Positions 25,107 to 33,103 of a stretch of DNA of 33,219 nt are shown here, piece after piece. Location: positions 1 through 33,219 of the forward strand of contig MWJO01000095.1 of the NCBI GenBank assembly GCA_002027195.1, in the 5' to 3' direction. A program made the translations under genes and the position numbers. Every line of letters starts with the position of its first letter. The first letter of the stretch is position 1. The DNA comes from Streptomyces sp. GKU 895. GTDB lineage: Bacteria > Actinomycetota > Actinomycetes > Streptomycetales > Streptomycetaceae. A model generated the notes under the pieces. That model had not been told where the DNA came from and made no database searches. It saw nothing but the letters and a program-made list of their open reading frames with translations.

Positions 25107-25981
25107 TCAAGTGCGCTGGTAGCGGCTGAAGAGAAACCCCTCCTCCTCCAAGAGGGACACCAGTGCGAACCGTTGCGGAACCGCGACAGAAGGCCCCCCG
25201 GCGATCCGCTGGGCGTCGCCCGCGGTGAGCATCGGGGCGACGGTCAGACACAGCTCGTCCAGCACCCCGGCGGCCACGAACTGCCCGAGAAGACGGGGCC
25301 CGCCCTCGGTGAGCAGCCGGCTGAAGCCGAGGTCGGCGAGCGCCTGCACGGCCCGCACGGGCTCCACGCCGACCCCGTCACCGGCGACGACCACCCGGGC
25401 GCCGGCCTTCTCCGCCGTGGCGACCCGGTCGGGAGCGGCGGCCGCGCCGGTCAGGATCAGGGTGGGGACCAGGGGGGAGGTGAAAAGCGGAAGGGAGAAG
25501 TCGAGGTCGAGGCTCGCGCTGACGATCGCGATCGCCGGCGCCGGTCCCTGCCCGGCCGCCTCCCGGGCCGCCGTGAACTCCGCACGCGCGCGTGCCGGGC
25601 GGTACCCCTCCTGGCGTACCGTTTCCGCGCCGACGACGACCACGTCCGCCAGCCCCCGCAGCGTGCCGAAGATCCGCATGTCGGCGGCGGTGGAGATGGG
25701 CTGTGACTTCCCGTCGTGCTGGGCCGCCCCATCGAGCGTGGAGACCATGTTGGCCCGCAGCCAGGGAACCGTGGCGCCGGCGGGGTCCGTGACCGACTCG
25801 GGATAGGCGTAGGCGGCGGACAGCTCCGCAAGGCTCCACTCCCGGTCGTTCAGGCCGACCCCGGGACCTCGAGGTACCGAGAGCCCCTAGCCCCAGAAGC
25901 CTCCCCGCACCCCGCCCTCATCCCGGCCCCCGCCGGAGGCCGTCGTCGCTGTCTGGTCGGTCACAGGAACAGGCGTCGCAT
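25107..25981 (-). CDS. RibD C-terminal-type reductase (pyrimidine/dihydrofolate reductase-like; disrupted 5' end)
   Basis: A predicted NADPH-dependent reductase with the RibD-C/DHFR-like fold. Motifs are RANMVSTLDGAAQHDGKSQP, VVVGAETVRQEGY, LGFSRLLTEGGPRLLGQFV and a C-terminal strand ending LFSRYQRT. The conserved catalytic part is open from 25748, but normal family proteins begin earlier. ATG at 25981 starts MRRLF; one missing C near 25967 is needed to continue PVTDQTATTASGGG. An in-frame TAG then lies at about 25888-25890 before LNDREWSLAELSAAYAYPE resumes. So either further compensating errors exist in this 200-nt GC-rich stretch or the gene is truncated at the N-terminus. No riboflavin genes are nearby, so substrate is unknown. 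It diverges from zapE. Confidence 0.75.
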
Positions 25982-26001
25982 GTCGTGCAGTGTGGCACGA
26001 C
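25982..26001. promoter_or_regulatory. Palindrome between divergent reductase and zapE starts
   Basis: GTCGTGC and GCACGAC (7-bp perfect arms) flank a 6-nt centre. The element fills the 37-bp gap between the two divergent start codons. On the plus strand TACCAT at 26005-26010 could be a -10 box, placing the transcript start at or next to the GTG of zapE. The role as operator is inference. Confidence 0.45.
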
Positions 26002-26018
26002 GCCTACCATGGGGAACC

Positions 26019-27143
26019 GTGTCGTCCTCCTCCGCCGCCTCCGGGATCAGCCCGATAGCAGACGCGGCCCCCGTGTCCCTGTGCGCCCGCGAGCCGCACG
26101 TCCCCGCCGACCGCCTGGTCGCCGAGATGGTGCCGCCGCCGCGCTTCGACTCGGTCCGCTTCAGCACGTACATCCCGGACCCGAACCAGCCCAGCCAGTT
26201 CGAGGCCGTCAAGGTCCTCGAAGGCTTCGCGGGCGGCCTCGGCGGGGCGCACGCCGTCACCGGCGGCAAACGCGGCTTCTTCGGGTTCGGCAAGGGCAAG
26301 GACAAGCCGAGGACCAAGGGGGCCAAGGGGGCCGCCGGCCCGCGCGGCGTCTACCTCGACGGCGGCTACGGCGTCGGCAAGACCCACCTGCTCGCCTCCC
26401 TCTGGCACGCCACCCCGGCCGAGCCCTCCCTCAAGGCCTTCGGCACGTTCGTCGAGCTGACCAACCTCGTGGGCGCCCTCGGCTTCCAGCAGACGGTCCA
26501 GACGCTCTCGAACCACCGCCTGCTGTGCATCGACGAGTTCGAGCTCGACGACCCGGGCGACACCGTCCTCGTCTCCAGCCTCCTGGGCAAGCTCGTCGAC
26601 GCGGGCGTCGCGCTCGCCGCCACCTCCAACACCCTCCCGGGCAAGCTCGGCGAGGGCCGCTTCGCGGCGGTCGACTTCCTGCGCGAGATCCAGGGGCTGA
26701 GCACCCACTTCCGCACCCTGCGCATCGACGGCGAGGACTACCGCCACCGCGGCCTGCCCGAGGCGCCGGCGCCGTACTCGGACGAACAGGTGACGAAGAC
26801 GGCGTACGCCACCGCGGGCGCCTCGCTCGACGACTTCCCGCAGCTGCTGGAGCACCTCGCCCGCGTCCACCCCAGCCGCTACGGTGCGTTGACCGATGGC
26901 CTGAACGCGGTCTGCCTCACGGAGGTGCGTCCGGTCCCGGACCAGTCGACCGCACTGCGCCTCGTGGTCCTCGCGGACCGGCTCTACGACCGTGAAGTCC
27001 CGGTCCTGGCCTCGGGGCTGCCGTTCGACCAGCTGTTCAGCGAGGACATGCTCAACGGCGGGTACCGCAAGAAGTACTTCCGGGCGATCTCCCGGCTCAC
27101 CGCGCTGGCCCGCGACGGCAAGCGGCTCGTCGAGTCCGCATAG
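26019..27143 (+). CDS. zapE: AFG1/ZapE-family AAA-type ATPase
   Basis: A 374-residue P-loop ATPase of the ZapE/AFG1 family, whose proteobacterial member acts at the division ring and whose mitochondrial members act in protein quality control. Walker A is GGYGVGKTHLLASL; Walker B is LLCIDEFELDDPGD; ALAATSNTLPGKLGEGRF is the family sensor region, and FDQLFSEDMLNGGYRKKYFRAISR the conserved C-terminal part. A Gly/Lys-rich insert (KRGFFGFGKGKDKPRTKGAK) precedes Walker A. GTG at 26019 gives VSSSSAASG; the frame is open further upstream only antisense to the reductase gene. GGGGAA is close (4 nt), so the start may be leaderless. The ORF is intact. The role in Streptomyces is not established. Confidence 0.92.
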   Translation: MSSSSAASGISPIADAAPVSLCAREPHVPADRLVAEMVPPPRFDSVRFSTYIPDPNQPSQFEAVKVLEGFAGGLGGAHAVTGGKRGFFGFGKGKDKPRTKGAKGAAGPRGVYLDGGYGVGKTHLLASLWHATPAEPSLKAFGTFVELTNLVGALGFQQTVQTLSNHRLLCIDEFELDDPGDTVLVSSLLGKLVDAGVALAATSNTLPGKLGEGRFAAVDFLREIQGLSTHFRTLRIDGEDYRHRGLPEAPAPYSDEQVTKTAYATAGASLDDFPQLLEHLARVHPSRYGALTDGLNAVCLTEVRPVPDQSTALRLVVLADRLYDREVPVLASGLPFDQLFSEDMLNGGYRKKYFRAISRLTALARDGKRLVESA

Positions 27144-27225
27144 CCCGGCGAAACCTCCCAGGTCAAGGGCCAGTTCTCGCCACACCACCTACGCTTTTCA
27201 GGCTCTCTTCAGCTCGAAACGCTAA

Positions 27226-27257
27226 GTTAACCCTGCAAACAACTTTGCAGGGTTAAC
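27226..27257. terminator. 14-bp perfect hairpin downstream of zapE
   Basis: GTTAACCCTGCAAA and its exact complement flank the 4-nt loop CAAC. It begins 83 nt past the zapE stop. The stem is AT-richer than surrounding DNA. It may terminate zapE transcription or be an operator; no U tract follows. Confidence 0.65.
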
Positions 27258-27277
27258 GTGTTTCTTGACCAGCCGTT

Positions 27278-27292
27278 GACCAACGCTTGGTC
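27278..27292. promoter_or_regulatory. Operator-like palindrome upstream of small ORF and carbonic anhydrase
   Basis: GACCAACGCTTGGTC has 6-bp perfect arms and a 3-nt centre. Such short symmetric sites are typical for TetR-type regulators. It overlaps the second TTGACCA repeat, which could also serve as a -35 box. No regulator gene is adjacent. Confidence 0.4.
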
Positions 27293-27327
27293 TGCACGTG
27301 AGCCGTGAACTGCCGGAAGGGGGGCGC

Positions 27328-27576
27328 ATGTTTCGAGGTACGACGGCACCGACCGTGCTCTCGCCTCGCACCGCCGCCCCGGTCACCCCTCGGCCGTTCA
27401 CTCCCGCGGATCCGTTCGCAACCGCGCACACCATCCGTGATGTTCAGCCCAAAGCTCAGTCCAGAGCTCATCGCACGGCTCGGCCCGTTTCCCGACGGGC
27501 CCTCAGAGCCCAGGCAGCCCGTTCCCGGCGGCCCTTCAGGTCTTCCGCCGCCGTGACACCGGAACCGGCTGCCTGA
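27328..27576 (+). CDS. Possible small ORF (82 residues), unrecognised
   Basis: ATG at 27328 follows GGAAGGGGGG with 5-6 nt spacing, so translation is plausible. The product is rich in Pro, Thr and Arg (for example TAAPVTPRPFTPADPF, then ARPVSRRALRAQAARSRRPF), with no signal peptide, transmembrane helix or known motif. Another frame of the same stretch (27305-27556) is also open and equally unrecognised, which argues for caution. It may be a leader peptide ahead of the carbonic anhydrase gene, which begins 58 nt downstream, or not coding at all. Confidence 0.3.
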   Translation: MFRGTTAPTVLSPRTAAPVTPRPFTPADPFATAHTIRDVQPKAQSRAHRTARPVSRRALRAQAARSRRPFRSSAAVTPEPAA

Positions 27577-27634
27577 CCCCCCACTGTCATGTACGTCCGA
27601 CGCGCCGCCGTGGCGCGCCAGGAGGAGTCACCGC

Positions 27635-28213
27635 ATGCAGCCCCTCATCGACAACGCCCGCCTGTTCGGACAGCGCCCTGAGGAGTTCGCCAAGCTCGCC
27701 GAAGGCCAATCCCCCCAGGTTCTGTTCATCACCTGCTCCGACTCACGGGTCGTCCCGGCCCTGATCACGGGCGCCCGCCCCGGCGAGCTCTTCGAGCTGC
27801 GCACCGCGGGCAACATCGTCCCCCCGTACGTCTCCGAGCACCCCACCAGTGAGGCGGCCACCATCGAGTACGCCGTCGAGGTCCTCGGCGTGAGCGACAT
27901 CGTGGTCTGCGGCCACTCGCACTGCGGCGCCGTCGGCGCCCTGGTGCGCGGCGACGACCTCGACGCCGTACCCGCCGTACGGGACTGGCTCGCCCGCGCC
28001 GAACCGCGTCCGGCCGGAGCCGCCGAGGACCCCGCGGTCGCCGACGGCGTGCAGAGCCACGTCCTGGCCCAGGTCCTGCGCCTGCGCTCCTACCCCTTCA
28101 TCGACAAGAAGCTGTCGGCCGGTCAACTCACCGTGCGGGCCTGGTACTACGAGGTCCACACCGGCGCCGTCCGCGAACACCGCGCGGACACCGACGCGTT
28201 CGAGGCGCTGTGA
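27635..28213 (+). CDS. Beta-class carbonic anhydrase
   Basis: A 192-residue zinc enzyme that interconverts CO2 and bicarbonate. The beta-class zinc ligands are present: Cys 34 in FITCSDSRVV (with the Asp 36-Arg 38 dyad) and His 94/Cys 97 in VVCGHSHCGAV. LRTAGNIVPPY and the C-terminal VRAWYYEVHTG are also typical. ATG at 27635 has a strong AGGAGGAG ribosome-binding site. The stop overlaps the GTG of the following SulP gene by 4 nt, so both are translated together; the pair probably handles bicarbonate. No signal peptide, so it is cytoplasmic. The ORF is intact. Confidence 0.96.
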   Translation: MQPLIDNARLFGQRPEEFAKLAEGQSPQVLFITCSDSRVVPALITGARPGELFELRTAGNIVPPYVSEHPTSEAATIEYAVEVLGVSDIVVCGHSHCGAVGALVRGDDLDAVPAVRDWLARAEPRPAGAAEDPAVADGVQSHVLAQVLRLRSYPFIDKKLSAGQLTVRAWYYEVHTGAVREHRADTDAFEAL

Positions 28214-29676
28214 TCGGCATGATGACCAAATACCCTCACCTGCGGCAGGACTTCGCCGCCTCCCTGGTCGTCTTCCTGGTCGCGCTGCCGCTGTGCGTCG
28301 GCGTGGCCGTCGCCTCCGGTGTCCCGGCCGAACTGGGCCTGGTCACCGGCATCGTGGGCGGCATCGTCGCCGGCTGCATGCGCGGCAGCAGCCTCCAGGT
28401 CTCCGGGCCCGCCGCCGGTCTGACGGTGCTGGTCTTCGAGGCGGTGCGGGAGTTCGGGCTGCCCGTCCTCGGGGTCATCGTGCTGGCCACCGGCCTGCTC
28501 CAGATGCTCATGGGCGCTCTGAAGCTGGGCCGCTGGTTCCGGGCCATCTCCGTCTCCGTCGTCGAGGGCATGCTGGCCGGTATCGGACTCGTGCTGATCG
28601 CCGGGCAGTTGTACGCGATGGCCGACACCGAGGCGCCCGCCTCGGGCCTCGGCAAGATAGCCGGGCTGCCCGGCGCGCTCGTCGACGCCGTCGGCGACAG
28701 CGGGGCGCTGGCCTCGCTCGGGCTCGGCGCCGGCACCATCGCCGTGCTGGTGCTGTGGAAGCGGATGCCGGCGGCGGTGCGTACCGTGCCCGGCCCGCTC
28801 GCCGCGGTCGGCCTGGCCACGCTCGCCGCGCTGGTGTTCTCGATGCCGGTGGCGACCGTCGAGGTGCAGGGGCTGCTGGGTTCCGTACAGCCGCCGTCCG
28901 CCTCGGCCTTCGGCGAGCTCGCGAGCGTCGGCGTGCTCGCCACGATCGTCGCGTTCACACTGATCGCGTCCGCCGAGTCGCTGTTCTGCGCGGCGGCCGT
29001 GGACCGGCTGCACGACGGGCCGCGCACCGAGTACGACAAGGAGCTGGTCGCGCAGGGCGCGGGCAACGCGCTGTGCGGTGTGCTCGGCGCGCTGCCGATG
29101 ACCGCGGTGATCGTGCGCAGCGCGGCCAACGTGCAGGCGGGCGCGCGGACGAAGGCGTCCCGGGTCCTGCACGGTGTGTGGCTGCTGCTGTTCGCGGCGC
29201 TGCTGCCGGGCGTCCTCGCCTACATCCCGATCCCGGCCCTCGCGGGCATCCTGGTCTACTCCGGCGCCAAGCTGATCCCCGTCCGGGAGGTCGTCTCGCT
29301 GTGGCGCGAGCACCGCGGTGAGGCGCTGATCCTCATGGTCACGGCGGTGTCGATCGTCGCGGTCAGCATGTTCGAGGGCGTGCTCATCGGTCTCGCGCTG
29401 GCGGTCGCCAAGACCGCCTGGGAGGCCTCGCACCTCAAGCTGGAGGTCGTCGACAAGGGTGCCGGCCCCGTCCAGGCGTACCTCTCGGGCAACGCGACCT
29501 TCCTGCGGCTGCCGAAGATCCTGGACAGCCTGGAGTCGCTGCCCCAGGACCGCCCGGTGGAGCTGGACCTCTCCGGCCTGCACCACCTCGACCACGCCTG
29601 CCGCACGGCCCTGGAGAACTGGGCCGAACGCCACAGCGCGGTCGGGACGGAGCCGGTGAAGGTGACGGCCGCGTAG
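28210..29676 (+). CDS. SulP-family anion transporter (bicarbonate/sulfate-type)
   Basis: A 488-residue membrane protein of the SulP (SLC26-like) family with about ten to twelve hydrophobic segments. Family features are DFAASLVVFLVALPLCVGVAVASG at the start, a GLVTGIVGGIVAG segment, ASAESLFCAAAVDRLHDGPR and the core NALCGVLGALPMTAVIVRSA. The C-terminal about 80 residues (VELDLSGLHHLDHACRTALE) form a short STAS-like domain. GTG at 28210 overlaps the carbonic anhydrase stop; ATG 28219 or 28222 are alternatives. Translational coupling with a carbonic anhydrase suggests bicarbonate rather than sulfate as substrate, an inference. A strong hairpin follows. Confidence 0.93.
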   Translation: MIGMMTKYPHLRQDFAASLVVFLVALPLCVGVAVASGVPAELGLVTGIVGGIVAGCMRGSSLQVSGPAAGLTVLVFEAVREFGLPVLGVIVLATGLLQMLMGALKLGRWFRAISVSVVEGMLAGIGLVLIAGQLYAMADTEAPASGLGKIAGLPGALVDAVGDSGALASLGLGAGTIAVLVLWKRMPAAVRTVPGPLAAVGLATLAALVFSMPVATVEVQGLLGSVQPPSASAFGELASVGVLATIVAFTLIASAESLFCAAAVDRLHDGPRTEYDKELVAQGAGNALCGVLGALPMTAVIVRSAANVQAGARTKASRVLHGVWLLLFAALLPGVLAYIPIPALAGILVYSGAKLIPVREVVSLWREHRGEALILMVTAVSIVAVSMFEGVLIGLALAVAKTAWEASHLKLEVVDKGAGPVQAYLSGNATFLRLPKILDSLESLPQDRPVELDLSGLHHLDHACRTALENWAERHSAVGTEPVKVTAA

Positions 29677-29716
29677 CCCCCCGCTGATCGCCGCGTAGTA
29701 CCCCGACCGGTCCCCC

Positions 29717-29749
29717 GCCCGGTGCCTGGCCCCCTGCCAGGCACCGGGC
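29717..29749 (+). terminator. 14-bp perfect hairpin terminator after SulP gene
   Basis: Arms of 14 bp at 29717-29730 and 29736-29749 are fully complementary with a 5-nt loop (CCCCT). It lies 40 nt after the SulP stop and 50 nt before the next start, and should end the carbonic anhydrase/SulP transcript. Confidence 0.85.
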
Positions 29750-29798
29750 ATATCGTTGCAGGAGCGGACAGAACAGGCCTCTCACCGAGGGGGTCGTC

Positions 29799-30587
29799 AT
29801 GCTCCAGGAGCTGCTCACCGTGGCCGTGGCCGCCGGTTCCGCCGGGGTGATCTACGTCGCCGCCGGGGCGCGGGTTGTCAAGCAGTACGAGCGCGGGGTG
29901 GTCTTCCGGCTCGGCCGGCTGCTGCACGACGTACGGGAGCCGGGGTTCACCATGGTGGTCCCGTTGGTGGACCGGATGCACAAGGTCAACCTGCAGATCG
30001 TCACGCTGCCGGTCCCCGCCCAGGAGGGCATCACCCGGGACAACGTGACGGTGCGCGTGGACGCGGTCGTCTACTTCCGGGTGGTCGACGCGGCGAGCGC
30101 GCTCGTGAAGGTCGAGGACTACAAGTTCGCGGTCTCCCAGATGGCGCAGACCTCGCTGCGGTCCATCATCGGCAAGAGCGAGCTGGACGACCTGCTGTCC
30201 AACCGCGAGAAGCTCAACGAGGGCCTGGAACTGATGATCGACAGCCCGGCCGTGGGCTGGGGCGTGCAGGTCGACCGCGTCGAGATCAAGGACGTGTCGC
30301 TGCCCGAGACCATGAAGCGCTCCATGGCCCGCCAGGCCGAGGCCGACCGGGAGCGCCGCGCCCGCATCATCAACGCCGACGCCGAACTGCAGGCGTCGAA
30401 GAAGCTCGCCGAGGCCGCGAAGGAAATGTCCGAGCAGCCCGCCGCGCTCCAGCTGCGGCTGCTCCAGACGGTCGTGGCGGTCGCCGCCGAGAAGAACTCC
30501 ACGCTCGTGCTGCCCTTCCCGGTGGAACTGCTGCGTTTCCTGGAGAAGGCCCAGGAGCACCCGGCCGACCGAGGCCTCGACCGGTGA
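29799..30587 (+). CDS. SPFH/band-7 (slipin-like) membrane protein
   Basis: A 262-residue member of the stomatin/slipin group. An N-terminal hydrophobic hairpin (TVAVAAGSAGVIYVAAGARV) is followed by the SPFH domain: QYERGVVFRLGRL, PGFTMVVPLVDRMHKVNLQ, VDAVVYFRVVDAASALVKVE and VGWGVQVDRVEIKDVSLPE. The C-terminal part is a charged coiled coil (SMARQAEADRERRARIINAD). Such proteins form membrane-associated oligomers that organise microdomains; an NfeD partner gene, common beside slipins, is not seen. ATG at 29799 has GAGGGGG 6 nt upstream. It is transcribed separately from SulP because of the intervening hairpin. The ORF is intact. Confidence 0.93.
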   Translation: MLQELLTVAVAAGSAGVIYVAAGARVVKQYERGVVFRLGRLLHDVREPGFTMVVPLVDRMHKVNLQIVTLPVPAQEGITRDNVTVRVDAVVYFRVVDAASALVKVEDYKFAVSQMAQTSLRSIIGKSELDDLLSNREKLNEGLELMIDSPAVGWGVQVDRVEIKDVSLPETMKRSMARQAEADRERRARIINADAELQASKKLAEAAKEMSEQPAALQLRLLQTVVAVAAEKNSTLVLPFPVELLRFLEKAQEHPADRGLDR

Positions 30588-30678
30588 CACGTGCTACGCG
30601 CGTGGTTCCCGTGACCCGGCGCAGGTGATAGACACAGCGGCGTCACATCCTGTCCGCCAGCAGGAAGGTTGCTGCTCC

Positions 30679-32046
30679 ATGTCCGCAACGCGACGTCAGG
30701 TCCTCGCCCGCTCCGGCGCCTTGGGGGTGGGGATCGCCTTCACCGGTGCCCTCTCCGAGCTCTTCACCGGCACCGCCGCCGCACAGCACCTGGGCCACAC
30801 GGGTTACGGCCCGCTCGTCCCCGACCCGAACGGTCTGCTCGATCTGCCGGAAGGTTTCCGCTACCAGGTCCTCTCCCGCGAGGGCGACCAGCTCCGCTCC
30901 GGCGAGGGCCAGGTCCCCTCCAACCATGACGGCATGTCGGCCTTCGCGGGCAGACACGGCCGCACCCACCTGGTCCGCAACCACGAGAACCGCGTCACGG
31001 GCAAGGTCCCGGTCCCGACGATCGACGGCCTCACCTACGACCCGATGGGCAAGGGCGGCTGTACGGCGCTGACCCTGGACGCCCGCAACAACGTCCTGTC
31101 GGAGCGCGTCGCCATCGCCGGCACGGCCGTCAACTGCGCGGGCGGGCCCACTCCTTGGGGCACCTGGCTGACCTGTGAGGAGACCGAGGACAAGGCCGGC
31201 ACCAACGGCTACACCAAGGACCACGGCTTCATCTTCGAGGTGGACGGGGCGGACCCGCGCCGCTCGGGCGCGGTGCCCCTGACGGCGATGGGGCGCTTCC
31301 AGCACGAGGCGATCGCCGTCGACCCGAAGCGCGGCATCGTCTACGAGACGGAGGACGCGTTCCTCAAGCCGTTCGGCCTGTTCTACCGCTTCCTGCCCGA
31401 CAAGCCGCTGGGCGGCCTCGGTTCGCTGCGCGCGGGCGGCCGGCTCCAGGCGATGCGCGTGCCCGGCGTACCCGACCTGTCCTCCATCCAGGAGACGGGT
31501 GCGTGCTTCGAGGGCATCGAGTGGGTCGACGTACCGGACCCGCTCGCCGCGCAGACGCCCGTCCGTCTCCAGGACTTCGGCCCGAAGGGCATCACGCACG
31601 CGCAGAAGCTGGAGGGCTGCTACTGGGGCGGGAGCTGTGTCTACTTCGTCTCCTCCTTCGCCCGCAGCGCGGACGGCTCGGCCGCCGACCACTACGGGCA
31701 GATCTGGCGGTACGACCCCGCCGCCCGCCACCTCACCCTGGTGATCGTGTTCGGCCCGGACACCGACGTGCAGCTGCCCAGCGAGTCCCCCGACAACATC
31801 TGCCTGGCCCCCAGCGGCGGCCTCATGGTCTGCGAGGACGGCAACGGGGCACAGCACGTGTTCGGGGTGACCCGGCGGGGCGAGGTCTACGCGATGGCCC
31901 GCAACGCGCAGAACATCGGCACGGCGGAGGAGCCCGAATGGGGTGAGTTCGCGGGGGTCACGTTCTCGCCGGACGGCCGGACCATGTTCGTCAACTGCTA
32001 TACGCCGGGGACCACGTTCGCCGTGACGGGGCCCTGGCGGAGGTAG
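30679..32046 (+). CDS. Tat-exported PhoX/DUF839-family protein
   Basis: A 455-residue secreted protein. The twin-arginine signal is MSATRRQVLARSG followed by a hydrophobic stretch and a likely cleavage after TAAAQ (about residue 36). The mature part is a beta-propeller of the PhoX/DUF839 group (alkaline phosphatase-like, calcium/iron dependent), with LVRNHENRVTG, TPWGTWLTCEETEDKAG, MGRFQHEAIAVDP, ACFEGIEWVDVPDP and SPDNICLAPSGGLMVCEDG, where the acidic and His residues are plausible metal ligands. ATG at 30679 is chosen because it begins the Tat signal and follows GGAAGG by 10 nt. Activity as a phosphatase is from family knowledge. The ORF is intact. PPK2 lies 95 nt downstream, so a shared link to phosphate metabolism is conceivable. 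Confidence 0.92.
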   Translation: MSATRRQVLARSGALGVGIAFTGALSELFTGTAAAQHLGHTGYGPLVPDPNGLLDLPEGFRYQVLSREGDQLRSGEGQVPSNHDGMSAFAGRHGRTHLVRNHENRVTGKVPVPTIDGLTYDPMGKGGCTALTLDARNNVLSERVAIAGTAVNCAGGPTPWGTWLTCEETEDKAGTNGYTKDHGFIFEVDGADPRRSGAVPLTAMGRFQHEAIAVDPKRGIVYETEDAFLKPFGLFYRFLPDKPLGGLGSLRAGGRLQAMRVPGVPDLSSIQETGACFEGIEWVDVPDPLAAQTPVRLQDFGPKGITHAQKLEGCYWGGSCVYFVSSFARSADGSAADHYGQIWRYDPAARHLTLVIVFGPDTDVQLPSESPDNICLAPSGGLMVCEDGNGAQHVFGVTRRGEVYAMARNAQNIGTAEEPEWGEFAGVTFSPDGRTMFVNCYTPGTTFAVTGPWRR

Positions 32047-32141
32047 GGCGGCGGACGGCGGGGCGTTTCGGGCACCCCGGCTGGCGGCCCCTTCCCTCCG
32101 GGCGCACGATCGAGGGACGACCGGACCGGAAGGGGTGCGCC

Positions 32142-33032
32142 GTGGCCGAGAAGGGGTCCAAGAAGGCCAAGAAGGCCAAGAAGGAGAAGCAGAGCCTCAG
32201 CGAGCTGCTCCGCGTGCCGGACGGCGGCAAGCGGGTCGACCTCGGCTCCTACGACGCCCGGGCGACCCCCGGCGCCCCCGAGGACAAGAAGGCGGCTCTG
32301 GCGGAGATCGAACAGATGGGCGCACGCCTGGCGGACCTCCAGGAGCGCCTGTGGGCGGCGAGCACGGCGGGCGACCGGCGCCGCGTCCTGCTGATCCTCC
32401 AGGGCATGGACACCAGCGGCAAGGGCGGCACGGTCAAGCACGTCATCGGTCTGCTGAACCCGTCCGGCTGCCGCATCAAGGCGTTCAAGGCCCCGACCCC
32501 CGCGGAGCTGAAGCACCCGTTCCTCTGGCGCATCCGCCAGGCCCTCCCGGCCCCCGGCGAGATCGCCGTCTTCGACCGCTCGCACTACGAGGACGTCCTG
32601 ATCGCCCGCGTCCGCGGCCTGGCCCCCCGCGCCGAACTGACCCGCCGCTACGCCCGCATCAACCGCTTCGAACAGTCCCTCGCCCAGAACGACGTGACCC
32701 TCATCAAGTGCTTCCTGCACCTCTCCTACGACGAGCAGCGCGCCCGCCTCCTCGAACGCCTCGACCGCCCGGACAAGCACTGGAAGTTCAACCCCGGCGA
32801 CATCGACGAGCGCGAACTGTGGCCCGCCTACCAGGAGGCGTACGAGCTCGCCCTGCGCCGCTGCGCCACCCCGCGGGCGCCCTGGTACCTGATCCCCGCC
32901 GACCGCAAGTGGTACCGCAACTGGGCCGTCAGCCGCCTCCTCCTGGAGCACCTGGAGGCCCTGGACCCGCAGTACCCGAAGGCGGACTTCGACGTCGAGG
33001 CATGCCGGAAGCGGCTGCTGAAGGGCGCCTGA
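32142..33032 (+). CDS. ppk2: Polyphosphate kinase 2 (PPK2) family protein
   Basis: A 296-residue cytoplasmic kinase that transfers phosphate between polyphosphate and nucleotides. Walker A is QGMDTSGKGGT at about residues 87-97; Walker B is VFDRSHYEDVL at about 143-153; WKFNPGDIDER and APWYLIPADRKWYRNWAVS are typical of the family lid and C-terminus. The N-terminus is an unusual Lys/Ala tract (KKAKKAKKEK) encoded by a short 9-bp repeat. GTG at 32142 has GGAAGGGG 6 nt upstream. Whether it prefers NMP, NDP or another acceptor cannot be read off the sequence. The ORF is intact. Confidence 0.94.
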   Translation: MAEKGSKKAKKAKKEKQSLSELLRVPDGGKRVDLGSYDARATPGAPEDKKAALAEIEQMGARLADLQERLWAASTAGDRRRVLLILQGMDTSGKGGTVKHVIGLLNPSGCRIKAFKAPTPAELKHPFLWRIRQALPAPGEIAVFDRSHYEDVLIARVRGLAPRAELTRRYARINRFEQSLAQNDVTLIKCFLHLSYDEQRARLLERLDRPDKHWKFNPGDIDERELWPAYQEAYELALRRCATPRAPWYLIPADRKWYRNWAVSRLLLEHLEALDPQYPKADFDVEACRKRLLKGA

Positions 33033-33103
33033 TCGAGGGCTTTCACCGGGCATGACGTGCGGCGATCCGAGTTCCGCCCGATTCATCCCTTTATGTTCGT
33101 AGG

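Larger units (their letters stand above)
27144..27327. promoter_or_regulatory. Intergenic region with two palindromes
   Basis: This gap after zapE contains the AT-rich hairpin 27226-27257 and the palindrome 27278-27292, with two TTGACCA repeats at 27265-27271 and 27276-27282. It is the likely promoter region for the carbonic anhydrase/SulP operon. I could not pick a single core promoter. Confidence 0.5.
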
